Shown in pieces: positions 10,074 to 21,414 of a stretch of 64,000 nucleotides of DNA. The notes under the pieces were generated by a model. The model searched no databases and was not told the origin of the DNA. It saw nothing but the letters and a program-made list of their open reading frames with translations. Both the position numbers and the translations under genes were made by a program. How positions within the stretch are numbered: position 1 is the first letter of the stretch; each line of letters opens with the position of its first letter. Origin of the DNA: Sanghuangporus weigelae (Eukaryota > Basidiomycota > Agaricomycetes > Hymenochaetales > Hymenochaetaceae); the NCBI GenBank assembly GCA_033182465.1, contig CP137326.1, forward strand, positions 806,001-870,000, given 5' to 3'.

Positions 10074-12092
10074 TTACTCAAAAGACCCATCCTCGCCCGT
10101 GTTATCATTTTCATCTTCGGCTTCATACTCGTCTTCGCCGTCGACCCAGTAATCTTCACCACCGACACCACCACCACCACCACCCACATCGTTGTGGTGC
10201 ATATGAGCATTCCATTCTTCCCCATCTTCATCATCCATCTCTTCCGCATCAAACTCCCATTCTTGTTCTTCATCACTATCCAAAATAACGACGTCATCTT
10301 CGTCGTCGCTGAATTCTACGAAGTTCAAGGACTTGACGTGTCCGATCAACCAATCGAACGCTTCTTCTTCTTCATCGTCCATGTAACCCTCCTTATCGAC
10401 GTTGAGTTCTAGAATAGGAGCGCCGAGGGTTTTGCGAATCTTGACGAATTTTACTAGGTCGCGCCCAGAAACGCCTGTGATAGTCAAAGCTTCTAGTTGT
10501 TTGCATAATGGTGTCTCCCGGGACCCAACCGCCTTGACCAGCTCTGAGAGTCGCATATCTGGCGCAAGATGTAGCCCGTGATGATCGTCAGTCAGTACCG
10601 AAAAGAAGGTTTGAGGAAGGAAACGCGTATTGAGGTGCAAGCGCTTCAAATTCCGGCAATTCGAGTAGAAGAGGTATGCGGATGCCTCAGCACAGGGGAG
10701 ACCGCCTAGCTTCACATCTGTGACATTGCTGAGTCTCGTCTGGTCCTCAAATATTCGTCGTTGTGGCGTCGGAACGTCGAAGTATTCCGGAAGTGGATCG
10801 GGTAGACGCATCTTCCCTACTAATTCCTTTACGAGTTCCGTGTAATCTCCTTCGTCGAAGTCAAGCGCAATGCTTATCAAGATGGGAGTATAGAGCAGGC
10901 GCAATAGCGAAATTGCATAGTCTTCCTCGAAATATCCTAGTGAGAGGTGTCGTAAGTTCGGCAGGAACAGAGGTTGTTCTGGAGACTCTTTCCGGCGCGG
11001 GGCTGGACCAGAATCCGACAGTTTGAGAGAGATTAGTTTTGGAGAGCATCGAATGATGTTTGCAAAGTCCACGTAGGATGGTCGAACGTCTTTCGTATGG
11101 TAAGCGAGCTCCAGTTCCGTCAAATTCGTGGTTACCGATGGAGTGGCATGCAAGGAAGAGGACGATCGTTCCGAGATCGGTATAAGAAGCTTCCAGTCCA
11201 AATGAACACCCCAAAGCTCGACTTTCTCGAGGCATGGAGCATATCCTCCAAATGGCAAGAACAGCTTCTTCTGCTCGCTATAGTCAAAGCTCCCTGACTC
11301 GAAATCGTCATACTCTTCGTATACATAGAGAGCAAGCGATTGAAGTAATGGTGCACCGGGATGCGCAGGACATTGTTCTAGGCGCTTCAGAGCGAGAATC
11401 ATATGGTCATACATATCAACGGTAAGTTCGAAAGTATGCCACCGAGAAACATGCGGGGTAACGAGGTTCAGAATGAAACCAAGGTCTGCCTGCGCCTCTT
11501 TCGCCGCCACGTCACTGAAACCAGTGTCAGAATCATCGTCATCGTCGCAAGAGTTATTTACTGATGAACGATCGATGATAATGTCAAGAGGACTCTGTTT
11601 CGAACGAATGAGCCACTCCTGGCTCTTCTGCCATGGACGTTGCTCGCGAAAATCGAGGGTCGTCCATAAGGTCGGTGTTTGTAGCGCAAGCTCCCGCCAT
11701 CTTCGGCATACGTGCGACATGCGCACTTGGAATGGTAAGTTATGCTTTTTACCCGCAGCAGCAGCTTTCGCAAACTCCTTCGTATTATCCGCGCCTTTAG
11801 TCTTCCCGAGAGCAAACGATCCCGGCATTAGCATGTCCGAGCTCAGGTCGTCCTCCTCGTCAACATCCTCATATTCCTCATCCCCATCGTCTTCTTCGAC
11901 CTCCCAGTCTTCAGCATTCTCTTCTCCACGCGTTCCGAGTTCGAAGATGTATACCAGGACCTCCGGAGGGAGCTTCTCGATCGGACAGTGGCCTTCGTGA
12001 GGCGGGATGTATCTTGGATTCCTAGTACGCGGCTCCTCTTGGTTAGAGGGAGGCATAGAGCTCATAAGATGAGTTCGTTTATGGCGGCCCAT
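10074..12092 (-). CDS. F-box/LRR-like protein with acidic tail
   Basis: A single uninterrupted frame of 672 codons. The F-box-like region starts with PIEKLPPEVLVYIFELGT at about residue 37, is split by an acidic stretch of about 75 residues, and resumes with RMSHVCRRWRELALQTPTLW. The middle has leucine-rich segments (LPNLRHLSLGYFEEDYAISL, NCRNLKRLHLNTRF) fitting a substrate-binding LRR array. The C-terminus is strongly acidic with a glycine run. F-box proteins recruit substrates to SCF ubiquitin ligases through Skp1; that role is inferred. ATGs also occur at residues 10 and 13. The ATG of the pseudogene paralogue aligns with residue 13, so the true start may be at 12056. It is intronless, unlike most neighbours. 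Confidence 0.82.
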   Translation of the reverse strand: MGRHKRTHLMSSMPPSNQEEPRTRNPRYIPPHEGHCPIEKLPPEVLVYIFELGTRGEENAEDWEVEEDDGDEEYEDVDEEDDLSSDMLMPGSFALGKTKGADNTKEFAKAAAAGKKHNLPFQVRMSHVCRRWRELALQTPTLWTTLDFREQRPWQKSQEWLIRSKQSPLDIIIDRSSVNNSCDDDDDSDTGFSDVAAKEAQADLGFILNLVTPHVSRWHTFELTVDMYDHMILALKRLEQCPAHPGAPLLQSLALYVYEEYDDFESGSFDYSEQKKLFLPFGGYAPCLEKVELWGVHLDWKLLIPISERSSSSLHATPSVTTNLTELELAYHTKDVRPSYVDFANIIRCSPKLISLKLSDSGPAPRRKESPEQPLFLPNLRHLSLGYFEEDYAISLLRLLYTPILISIALDFDEGDYTELVKELVGKMRLPDPLPEYFDVPTPQRRIFEDQTRLSNVTDVKLGGLPCAEASAYLFYSNCRNLKRLHLNTRFLPQTFFSVLTDDHHGLHLAPDMRLSELVKAVGSRETPLCKQLEALTITGVSGRDLVKFVKIRKTLGAPILELNVDKEGYMDDEEEEAFDWLIGHVKSLNFVEFSDDEDDVVILDSDEEQEWEFDAEEMDDEDGEEWNAHMHHNDVGGGGGGVGGEDYWVDGEDEYEAEDENDNTGEDGSFE

Positions 12093-12418
12093 TCAGAAAC
12101 AAGGAAGTAAGTATGGAGGAGAGAAAGCGGGAAGCCACAAAAGCTCACTGTCGATCAACCTCATTTTAGAAGCAATGACTAATCAACACCCTCTCAAAGT
12201 TCGTCGAAAGCATTATTTCGAAAAGCATTGATTATTCGTGTGTGTTTATTGAGCTCGACGTGTCAGTACAGCGGAGCGGAGTTTCATCGAGCTACAGTAC
12301 TAGCGCTATGTATATCTAGTATATGTATATAATTATGCTAATTGAATTCCTGCAAGCACTTCGTAAAAGTAAACAGATAAATGAAACAGTCACACTCACT
12401 TTGGGGACAAACATTAAA
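12093..12418. other. intergenic, distal duplicate edge
   Basis: It holds the upstream part of the duplicated unit up to about 12300, then AT-rich sequence before the stop of the next minus-strand gene. No coding exon is seen. Confidence 0.5.
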
Positions 12419-13551
12419 TTACGACTGAGCTTGAGCTTTCTTCAGTCTATGTTCCGTCTGATCGAGTGCTCGATACAGATCCGAGGCAGCGGACGGCGGA
12501 AGTTCAAAAAGTCCAACGATTTTGGGAACTGCCTCCCTGCTGAGGACTATCCGCTCTTCACCATTTTCTTCATGTGGTGGTGGTTTTGAGTCGAGCTTCG
12601 ACTCCGATGAAGACGGTGAAGCTGGTTGATGCTCTTCATAGATTTTGTCCAGAACAGCGTTCGGTTCAGGGTGAATTGCTCCCTTGTCCACAAGAGCTTC
12701 TAAGTAAGATGAAGCCTTATATGCTAGAAGAAATTCTCGTCAGGTACAAAGGCCGCGATCGACAGGCAATGAAGTATACCTCTGTAATGATGCCAAGATC
12801 TCCACAAGCAGAAGAACCCCGGAAGATTCGGTATGATAGCTGCAAGATTTCGTCAACGTCTTCATCGGATCATTTGCGACTACCAGACACGCACGAAGTA
12901 ATATGAAAGGAGCTGTGAGAGGCGAGGCAAGTAACCAAAGATAGAAACCTTTTTGATGCTTAGGTGTTCGCTTCTCTAGTAAGCTTCGCAGATGTAGCAG
13001 CGGAGGAGTCTTTCGCTCATAAAACGATGGATATATTAACGGGATCTTTTAAATGAAGGATATGAGTCTCAATGACTCTTAGCCTTCAGAAGGACAAATA
13101 AACGGCAAACCAGCTGCGTACCGGAGATGCGCCTTTTTCTTCAAGCCGTACGCTTGACCTTCCGAATTTCGTCAATTTAGGACCTAATGAAGGGTCCATC
13201 GATTTTAGAGAAAGCTCTTCGAACTCGATACGATCCATGATTCTCTCTCCGAGCGTGAATGTCCGGTGCTAAGCATAATTCGTTAGGGAAAAAAAATGCC
13301 GGCATAAAGAGAGAGGGTTGCTAACGTACCTTCCAGCTACCTTCCGGAGCCTTTCCAAAGGCAGCCCAGAGCTCTGCGGTCTTCTCGGTGGCCTTTTTCA
13401 GAATCGACTTGTCGGACTTTGGTTTTGCAGACGGGGGAGTCTGGAAGTGGTAGTATGTATGGAGACCGCTGTTGGATGCTTCGGAAGTCAATGGCAACGC
13501 GATGATACGCATCCGCGCTACCTTAGCTATTGAAGCTGCCGCTTTGGACAT
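12419..13551 (-). CDS. mitochondrial K+/H+ exchange-related protein
   Basis: Five exons (13551-13330, 13268-13122, 13045-12895, 12839-12780, 12723-12419) join to 294 residues. The order of conserved blocks is MRIIALPL then LHTYYHFQTPP, ELWAAFGKAPEGSW, FTLGERIMDRIEFEELSLKS, IPLIYPSFY, FYLWLLASPLTAPFI and IIPNLPGFFCLWRSWHHYRA. These match the Mit_KHE1 family (yeast YDL183C type), inner-membrane proteins linked to mitochondrial K+/H+ exchange and volume control. Two hydrophobic spans lie in exons 3-4. All introns are GT-AG. The transport role comes from the family, not from the sequence. It is divergent from the next gene with 143 bases between start codons. Confidence 0.85.
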
Positions 13552-13694
13552 GCTTTGGACAAGCGAAAGTGAGCAGAGAGAGGAGGGAGGGATGAGGAGA
13601 AAAAGACGTCAAGCTAAGGAGCGCCAGTCGTCTTTCCGGCTCGCAAATTGCCGAGTCCTTATTGGCGCGACGCATCCCCTCAACATTGTAGACA

Positions 13695-14118
13695 ATGCAC
13701 TCGCCACAAGAACCCGTTTCGCCATCAGCTTCGACGCCCTCGTCGGGATCGCCTGCTCCAGATGATATCTTCTCTGACCAGATTCCACAGGCAGCCTCAT
13801 TCGCCACTTCTCAGCAGCTCAATCTGTCTAAAAGGCGGCTCGCCTCGAGCCCGTCCCAGGCCAGAGATATAAAGGCACGCAGACGCGACGATGGCGCGAA
13901 AAGAAGTTTCGTGGCTGCGACAGACGTCATACCTCGTGAAGGTGGAAGGAGGGATGAGCTCGTTGATGTAGAACTGATGGAGAAACTCAAGCAAGGTAGG
14001 ATTTCATTTCGGCCTCTTGTTTCGCATCTTGATCTCTTCAATCTTTCTTATGACTTATCATAAACTTTTTGTTTCAGAGCTCGGGGATCCGTTTGACGAA
14101 TCTGACCTCAATCGATGA
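13695..14118 (+). CDS. small disordered protein, function unknown
   Basis: Exons 13695-13995 and 14078-14118 join to 113 residues across an 82-base GT-AG intron; the join gives MEKLKQELGDPFDESDLNR at the C-terminus. The N-terminal half is Ser/Pro-rich and the middle is basic (RDIKARRRDDGAKRS). It has no hydrophobic span or signal peptide, and I do not recognise the family. Support comes from the clean splice join, the short acidic helix-like C-terminus and the divergent position next to the mitochondrial gene. Confidence 0.5.
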
Positions 14119-14698
14119 ACTCCGTTACGATCATAATCGTACTCGCCGCATCGGGAAGAGCGTTCTTTGCATCATACCGAATATGCCTCGTCTAACCGAT
14201 TGCTTGGACGACTCTTCAAGGATATGCTGCTGTTATACATGTTCCAGCGAACTACGTCTTTACACAATTGAAGCCCTGTAGGATACTCGAATGCAATAGA
14301 AATTGTTCTAAAATTAGACCTCAATGTCGACTTTATCCCCAATCCAAGGTGTTTCCCACCAGGACTAATTAAAGACCATACAGAAGGAGGTCAGAAGACC
14401 ACTGACTGTAAAATCGTCTATCCGGATATGTGATCGAGCATACTCGGTGAGTGATGCACGCACTCGTAAGTCGGTACCCAGGTCGATTCGTGATGTGGAT
14501 GGAAGTCAGGGCCTGTAGTCTCTGTGCAGTCAGGCGGGACGTTGTGCTTTAAGGGCGCTAATTTTTAAGACTCCTTAGATTGAGAAGGCAGATGATATGG
14601 CCTCTGCATCCGATGTTCTTCCGGCCCGCCGCGCATTATAAAGACTGACTCCTCACAGGATTCAATGCGGGAATAGTGATATCTGATCTGAGTACACC
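14119..14698. other. intergenic, upstream of the dioxygenase
   Basis: No open frame with coding character. It should contain the promoter of the plus-strand gene starting at 14699 and the 3' flank of the small gene before it. Confidence 0.5.
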
Positions 14699-16150
14699 AT
14701 GACGAGGAAGTACGAACAACTCACTCGTATGTTGTCGCCCTACCTTACGATGAGCGGAATCGTCCTGATCATTTTGTATTGACGCAGAGGAAGATGTCGA
14801 CTTCTTCATGCACAAGGGGTATGTCATCTCAATTGCTTCAAAAATATAGAAAATCTGGTGTACTTACTTTTGATTGGCATTTTGGTATGAATTTCCCTAT
14901 AGATATGTGGTGATCAAAAAGGCGTTTAGTGAAGAAAAAGTTGAAGAATGGACGAAAACCGTCTGGACTCGTCTAGGCATGGATCCCAATGACAAGAGTA
15001 CCTGGACAAATGAGAAAGTTCACATGCCTTGGCACCGTCGTGAACCGGTACAGACGTTTGCGCCGAAGGTCAGGCACTAGTATTCAACTCATTCTGCTCC
15101 TGCCGTAGATCGCTTACTGCTTGTTCTCTTGATAATGGTGCTTGCGTAGGCTTGGGCTGCAATAAAAGACCTCCTGGGAGGTGAAGAGCGCATCGCACCT
15201 GACGGTGCACTTTGGGGCGATAATTTCATTGTCAACCTCGGTGCGCCGCAGCATGAAGGCAAGGATAAGTATATCCATCCCTCTGATTTGGATAACTGGC
15301 ATGTCGATGGAGATTTCTTTGTCAGTTCTCCTTGATTTTTTTGCTTATATGCTCGAGCTCCATTAATACCGTTACTCACAGGTCCACTACCTTGACTCAC
15401 CTGAACAAGCTCTCCTCGTTATTCCAATCTACTCGCCCATCGTTTCCCGCGGTGGAGGGACGTACATTGCTCCCGAGGGAGTTAGCTTAATAGCCAACTA
15501 CCTAGCTGCTCACCCGGAGGGTGTTCTGCCTACGGGATTATCCTTCACGCCATCAACGTCAACGTATGAGAATCACCAGGACCATCCTCAGTATTGGTCT
15601 AATTTGAAGGAGATCAAGCGGTGCACGGACTTTGTGGAGCTTACGGGTGAACCAGGGGACGTTGTTCTCATGCATCCTGTAGGCAGACTCACGTTTTCTC
15701 CCCTCAACTTTTGCTGTCTGAATATTGACTGGGGCTATGGTCTTTGGTTTCTTAGCTTATGCTGCATTCGGCGTCGAAGAATCATTTACGTCTCCCTCGG
15801 ATTATTACCAACCCTCCCGTTAGTCTGAGGGAGCCTTTCAACTTTAATCGCGAAAACCCAGAGGATTTCTCGCTCGTGGAGAAGAAGACGCTGAAAGAGC
15901 TCGGCGTGAAAAGACTGGACTTCAAGTACGTTGATTGAAAATTTCCTTGATTAAAAAAGTTTTCTTAGACTGCTCTTCTTTGATCATTAGGATTACGACC
16001 GAGAGGAGAAACACTGTACCTGCGCGTGTGGCGAGACAGCAAAAGATGCTCGAGGAAGAGAAGAAGAGATTGGAGGACTTCAAGGCGAATGCCAACGAGA
16101 CTGCACTGTCAACAAACGTCCCATCTGCGCAATCAATCGCTGTTGCATGA
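14699..16150 (+). CDS. PhyH-like 2-oxoglutarate/Fe(II) dioxygenase
   Basis: Seven exons (14699-14726, 14788-14818, 14903-15068, 15150-15320, 15382-15678, 15756-15925, 15991-16150) join to 340 residues. The N-terminus (KYEQLTQEDVDFFMHKGYVV) is typical of phytanoyl-CoA hydroxylase-like proteins. The iron ligands are visible as NWHVDGDFF (His126, Asp128) and HPLMLHS (His235), with Arg243 placed to bind 2-oxoglutarate. The C-terminus is a Lys/Glu-rich helix followed by a disordered tail. The protein should hydroxylate an unknown substrate using oxygen and 2-oxoglutarate. No targeting peptide is evident, so a cytosolic or peroxisomal location cannot be decided. The first two exons are small (28 and 31 bases) but fit the frame exactly. 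Confidence 0.83.
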
Positions 16151-16559
16151 ATGTACTTTGTTTGAGTCGATTGATATGTTGAATAGCGATTTCAATCTTT
16201 TATCGATTGCTTTTGTATGCAATTTCTTTGAAATGCTAGAATTTGCATTTAAAGACATTGCACGCTTCTTTGTACTCTACTAGTTTGCGAATGTGCATAA
16301 GCTTAATTGTGCGACACATGCACGAAGAATAGCGACTAATGTTCTTAAAGACTCATATTTAAACAGGTGTCACTTAGCGTGGCTAGGACTACGAAATACA
16401 CCTTATTACATTACAAAGTCCACTGCCTTCATGGCGATAATTTACATGATACAAAATCAACAAAAAATAAACGCAACAGACAGAGAGTACGCCATACAGA
16501 TATGTATAAGTGAAAGTTCAAAATATCCATTTTCCAAGGCAACTTGTATTCAAGGATGG
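16151..16559. other. convergent 3' region
   Basis: AT-rich 3' flanks of two convergent genes. No exon or RNA gene is seen. Confidence 0.5.
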
Positions 16560-18774
16560 TCAACCAGGGGACGAACGCGGCGAACGCGACATTCTGAGGG
16601 ATACAGTCGGGAAAGGAAGAATTCGGCCTCGTTCCCTGGGAGGTCCATCTCGCCGAAGGTTTCCTTTTAGGATTGAGATTCGCGAACCGACGTCTCGAGT
16701 AATCACCGTTGATGGCCTTTGAATCGTTCCCGAGTCGGACTGAGGAGGCGATATACTGTCGGGTACGTCAGGAGCAGGACGAATCGGTGAGCTAACATAG
16801 ATCTCGTTGTTAACCTGTCGTGGTTCTGGTTCCCGATCCATGGTCGCGCTTGATGATCTCGAGTGCATGTAGCCTGAGGACGAGAAGTTGGTTGATAAAA
16901 TGGCAGCAGAGTCACGTCTTCCGTTAGAACTGACTGACTGCGACGGTAAGGAGTTCAGAATGGACAAGCGCGTGTTTTTGCGCGTAACGATCCCTGTCTC
17001 TGATGAGCGAGAGGATAAGTAGCCTGAACCCAGAAGGAAACGAGAGCTCTCTGATGATCGCGACACGACCGGTGCACGGATATCGGATTTGTCTAGCCGA
17101 TACACATCAGTAGAAACGCGCGGGGCAGGGTAATTGAATTCAAGACTCGGAGGTATGATAGAGTTGTTCATATCACCCGCTCTCAAAGTCCGACTGTAGC
17201 GAGCGGATGAAGTTTCTAGACCTTCGGGAGGGACATTCCCTAGCACCGCACCGAAATCAATCCAGGAAGATCGCTTTTCAGCCTGTGGTGAGTTTGTCAA
17301 TGGAGCGGGACTCCCAATCGGCGAAGTTGGAATCCAAGTAGACGCTCCGTCTTTCTCGTCTCGGTAACTGCGATAGCTGCGCAGACTCCGCTTCCCATAC
17401 GTCATGTGCGAGATCCTAGCACGAATACGGGACGTGAATGTAGTTGCGAAGGAACTGCCCATGTCGATGTCTTCCGTAAATACGAACGAGGTCTTCTCTA
17501 AATCCTTCCTTGCCTTCCACCGCTTTCGACAGAGAATGAAGAGGATGACTGCCAGTGATACACCGATAATGGATCCAAGGACGCTTATAACGATTTTGCC
17601 CGTTCTGCGGATTTGAGATTGGTATTAGCAGAATGAAGAGATTACTAAATGCAGGAACTTGCCTTGAAAGCCCATCCGATTTCCCGCCCTCTCCTGCAGA
17701 TGAGGATGAGCTAACGTCAGGTGTGCTCGAAGGGATGTTGAAGTTTTCTTTGAAACAACCAGAGGGACTACTAGAAGTCCCACCTGCGGTGAAGAGCTGA
17801 GATGACCCTCGATGACCATCTCCATCGTCAAAAGTGAGCACCGCCTGAAACCCATGCATAATGTTCAGCAAGTATTCTTTGCTACTAATGTTGAAAGGAC
17901 CATGCGAGGAGGGATCGTTATTGCTGCTATTGTTGAAGGGATTGCCGCTGCCGTTGTTGCCGTTGTCGCTGTTGTTATTGGACCCGCCGTTGTTGTTCCC
18001 GCTATTGCTGCTGGAGCCGTTATTACCGTCCTTGTCGTTGTCACTTTCGTCCTTGCCGCTATTATTATTATCATCACTTTTGCCATTGCTGTCCTTGTCC
18101 GACTTGTCGTCGTCGTCATCATCATCATCATCATCCTTGTCTTTTCCCTTGCCATCATCATTGCCTTTATCATCATCCCTTTTATCCTTGTCATTAGAAG
18201 ACGAATGCGAGCCCGATGTCATCGTGGTAACGGGAGTATCTGTCGCATTGACGGGAAAAGAGAAAGAACGAGGAAGAAAGGCTCGTATTGCCGGAGGATT
18301 TTTGATCATCGAAGGATTGAACGTGACATTGAAGCGCGAGCATTGATTCAGATTCCCGTCATGGATAAAATAGAAGGGAAAACTTTTCTGATTCGGTCCC
18401 AGGCAAGTTGAGGCATTGGAATCTTGAACAGCAATAACATCCGATACCAGCGCCACACTAGCTCCCGTCCCGTCATCCAACGAAGCAATGAAACGCGTTC
18501 CTGAGGAAAAGGGCAGAAAAGTAATGTGCGCCATTCCCGCATTAGTGGAATTGTCCCAGCTGTCTTCTGGGAGTTGAACTGATATCGGAATTGCAGAGAT
18601 TGGCACGATTGTGAGCGATAACGGCAAGACCGGCGGCTCCGACGCGTTAGAGAAGTCCACTGTGAATGGTCCACATTGTTCGGGAGTCGAGAAGTTAACA
18701 TTCTTAAAGAAGCAAAACACGCCCTGCGTGGCAAACGTCAGCAGCAAAGCGAACAGCGCAGCGATCGCATGCAT
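16560..18774 (-). CDS. type I membrane protein with Asp/Asn-rich ectodomain
   Basis: Two exons, 18774-17663 and 17604-16560, give 718 residues. The start at 18774 (MHAIAALFALLLTFATQG) yields a signal peptide; the frame extends upstream but has no ATG there. The ectodomain has a conserved-looking fold start (CGPFTVDFSNAS), Cys residues and N-glycosylation sites, then about 110 residues of Asp/Asn/Ser/Gly low complexity including ten consecutive Asp. A single TM (IVISVLGSIIGVSLAVILFI) begins just after the splice join and is followed by basic RKRWKARK and a 320-residue Ser-rich cytoplasmic tail. The layout fits a basidiomycete surface protein family of unknown role, possibly a wall sensor. The only intron has a GC donor (GCAAGT) and CAG acceptor; no GT donor keeps the frame. 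Confidence 0.72.
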
Positions 18775-19649
18775 AGCACCGCCAACTCGTTGAATGATGA
18801 ATGCAGTGCACAGGCTGACCTGCGCCCACCTGCGAGCAGTCAACGCGAGGTAATGAAAGACGAGAAAAGACCGTCGCTAGAAATGAGCGTGAAGTGTTGA
18901 AGTATGTATGTATGAAGGTAAATGAAAAGACTAGAATGAAACGAACCCGAGAATACTTTGTAGTGCTGGAGCAATGCAACCAAGAGAGTTGATAACATGT
19001 TCCGCGATGCAAGTACGCTTGCAACGCCGGATCGCTACCGCCAGTAGTTAGTAGTTCAGGTGCCCATACAGACGATATGATTGGTACACTTGTGCGTAAT
19101 TGACCCAAGAGTACGGATGGGAAGATAAAATTCTTCAGAGATTCAGGTGCTGATGCAGGCTGCGGATCAACTCGTATATGAGGAAGGGCGAAGTTTTATC
19201 GTCGTAAGACCGACGACAGAGATGATTGAAGAAGATCTCTTCGACTATACTAGTCTTTATAGAATTATTAGAAATTTTTCAGACGACATGTTCTTCTTTG
19301 TTGTCCAGAGTGATCTTCGTCTGCGCAGTTTGTGCCCGAGAGATTAGTGCAAGTACAGACCGAAAAGCTTTTAAGGCACGATATCTTTTGCGAGCTCGAT
19401 AGTGAAGGAAAGACCCCGATGTGAAAGGATCCCAAGGCGACAGAAGTAGTTCTCGAAATTTTGGCTCTGTATCATGATTGGCCACATGCTAGGTACCTGG
19501 GAAATAAAAGCTCGGACGTAAGATCTATGATTTTGATAAGTTTCTGGCCTCAAAGGACCAGAACGGGATAATGTACGACTTACGATAACTGCACTAGCTG
19601 CGGACTCGATTCAAGTCATTCGATTTTTCGAAGCAAGTACTCATTTGAT
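18775..19649. other. intergenic, 5' flank of the membrane-protein gene
   Basis: Only short frames without family features. It should hold the promoter of the minus-strand gene starting at 18774 and the 3' flank of the dehydrogenase gene. Confidence 0.5.
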
Positions 19650-21414
19650 TTAGTTTCTACGTTCTAGGAGTTCTCGTCCAGTTCCTTTGAACTTTGCCAG
19701 CTCCTTTTTCCATGGTTCCCAAGCATCGCCGTATTTCCTAAGTAACGCGACGAGTTCTTCGCGCTGTTCTCGCTATTCGCAGCCACGATAGCGCGGTTCA
19801 GCAATACAGTTGAGCAATAGCATCCGATGACGCCGTGGCGACGATGATAATGAAAGCGTGATCGACGTGAGAAAAATCAGTGCGGCGAAAGCAGATACCG
19901 AGAAATACTCACGATGTTCCAAGGCTCGGATCCAGCATAGATGTCTGTGAATAGCTCCGACAACTCGTGCCGTTTCTTACTCTCAGCACGCTTGAAGGCT
20001 CGTAATACTGCGCCCTTGACGCGATCGCGCATGTCCTTTTCTTCTGTGTCGCTCCACCAACCACGGGACTCTAGATAGAGCCGAAAGCGCGCCAGAGGAT
20101 TGTCTCCACGCACCCAGCCTTCAACCTCCGAGCGCGGACGATATGCGAATGAGTCGTCTGATGTAGAATGATGTCCGACACGATACGTCATTGCTTCGAC
20201 AAGTACAGCACGTCCGGAGGATAGACACCGCTCTCGCGCTGCTCTCGTCGCATTGAGGACGGCAAGGACATCATTCCCGTCAACGCGGATGGTATCTATG
20301 CCATAACCCGGACCCCGCGCCGCGATGCCGTCCCCGTGAAATTGCTCCGATGCGGGAGTCGAAATAGCAAAGCCGTTATTGCGAGCAAAGAAGAGTGTTG
20401 GGGACGGAATGGTGGAAGAGAGTAGCATGCCGGCATGAAAGTCGCCCTCACTGGCAGCACCTTCTCCGAAGTAGACAACAGCGCAATTTTTCCCTCTGCG
20501 CTCCGGATCTCGTTTCAGAGCATATCCAACACCTGCAGCTTGTGGAATCTGCGTGGCTAAGGGTGATGAAATGGTATGGAAGTGATATTTTGGAGACCCA
20601 ATGTGCTGATTAGAACATAAGAATAGAATGAATGCGTTAGTCCATGAAATTGCGTACAACAGGCATCTGTCGACCTTTTGTAGCCGCATCGCTTTCGTTA
20701 CCTACGCACTGGTTTATGTATTCTTCTAGGGTCAGGCCGCGCCACAGGAGAACTCCAGCTTCTCTATATTGGCCGAGCACCCTAGATTCCTTATATGAAT
20801 GTAACTCACTAAACGAACACAGAGATACATACTCATCATCTGCTGCCAGAGCAGCCGCAGAGCCTATGATACTTGCTTCTTCGCCATACTGGATTGAAAA
20901 ACAATTGGAAATTGGCATACGCCACTAAAATAGACGAAAATCTAACCGAAGTCATCTGCAAGGTAGTCGCATGATCATCAAAATTACTTCGCAAAAGCAG
21001 AGAATAGATACTCACATAGAAGGATATCTTGCCTTGCCGTTGAACATTATACAATACATTGTCCATTAGAGGTAAAGTCGACATGGTCTCGTACCTTTGC
21101 AGCAGATAAGTAACTCCCGAGAATTGATATTTCAATTACACTCACAACTTGCGGGAGAAGTCTCCGTCGATCTGGGGAAGCTCAGCACCCTCTATCAGCT
21201 TGCCATCTTTGCCTATCACTCTGTAGGTTGGTATCTGCTTGTCGTCGCCCATGACTGAGTTGAAGAAATGAAGATCAGAAGTGATTGCGGACTGAGCGGT
21301 ACCAGGAAGGAGGCCATGACGTCCAGATGGATGTTGAGGAGCTGAAGTTGCTAAGTGCCGTATGAATACAGAGAGAGAACGAGAACAAGATCTCTTGGTT
21401 GTTAATGAGAACAT
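19650..21414 (-). CDS. BCKDHA: branched-chain 2-oxoacid dehydrogenase E1 alpha
   Basis: Seven exons (21414-21146, 21094-21016, 20955-20947, 20888-20833, 20781-20658, 20605-19913, 19772-19650) join to 450 residues. The product is the thiamine-diphosphate E1 alpha subunit of the mitochondrial complex that decarboxylates keto acids from Leu, Ile and Val. The N-terminus is basic and Ser-rich like a mitochondrial presequence. Conserved blocks are DNVLYNVQRQGKISFY, MTSYGEEA, LGQYREAGVLLWRG, GRQMPVHIGSP, the ThDP motif GEGAASEGD (from about residue 226), RNNGFAISTP and the phosphorylation loop GHHSTSDDS. The C-terminus ends with KYGDAWEPWKKEL as in the family. Exon 3 is only 9 bases (ATGACTTCG), encoding MTS. 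Introns are 51-140 bases, all GT-AG. Its start lies 475 bases from the divergent TM-protein gene. Confidence 0.9.

Larger units (their letters stand above)
9735..12300. repeat. distal copy of the tandem segmental duplication
   Basis: Direct repeat of 6238-9690, lacking both MITEs. It contains the intact F-box gene at 10074-12092 and the relic exon at its left end. The two copies are head to tail with only about 45 bases between them. Confidence 0.75.

Noticed and set aside
17812-18411. Long plus-strand frames of 160-200 codons
   Set aside because: They lie antisense to the Asp/Asn repeat region. Low-complexity trinucleotide repeats leave several frames open and give Leu/Ile/Val runs that mimic TM segments.
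18775-18843. Extended N-terminus of the Asp-rich membrane protein
   Set aside because: The upstream frame begins with TTG, not ATG, and starting at 18774 gives a proper signal peptide.
20782-20832. Read-through of BCKDHA without an intron here
   Set aside because: The frame stays open, but it would insert 17 residues inside the conserved GQYREAG region. A GTATGT donor and TAG acceptor remove it cleanly.
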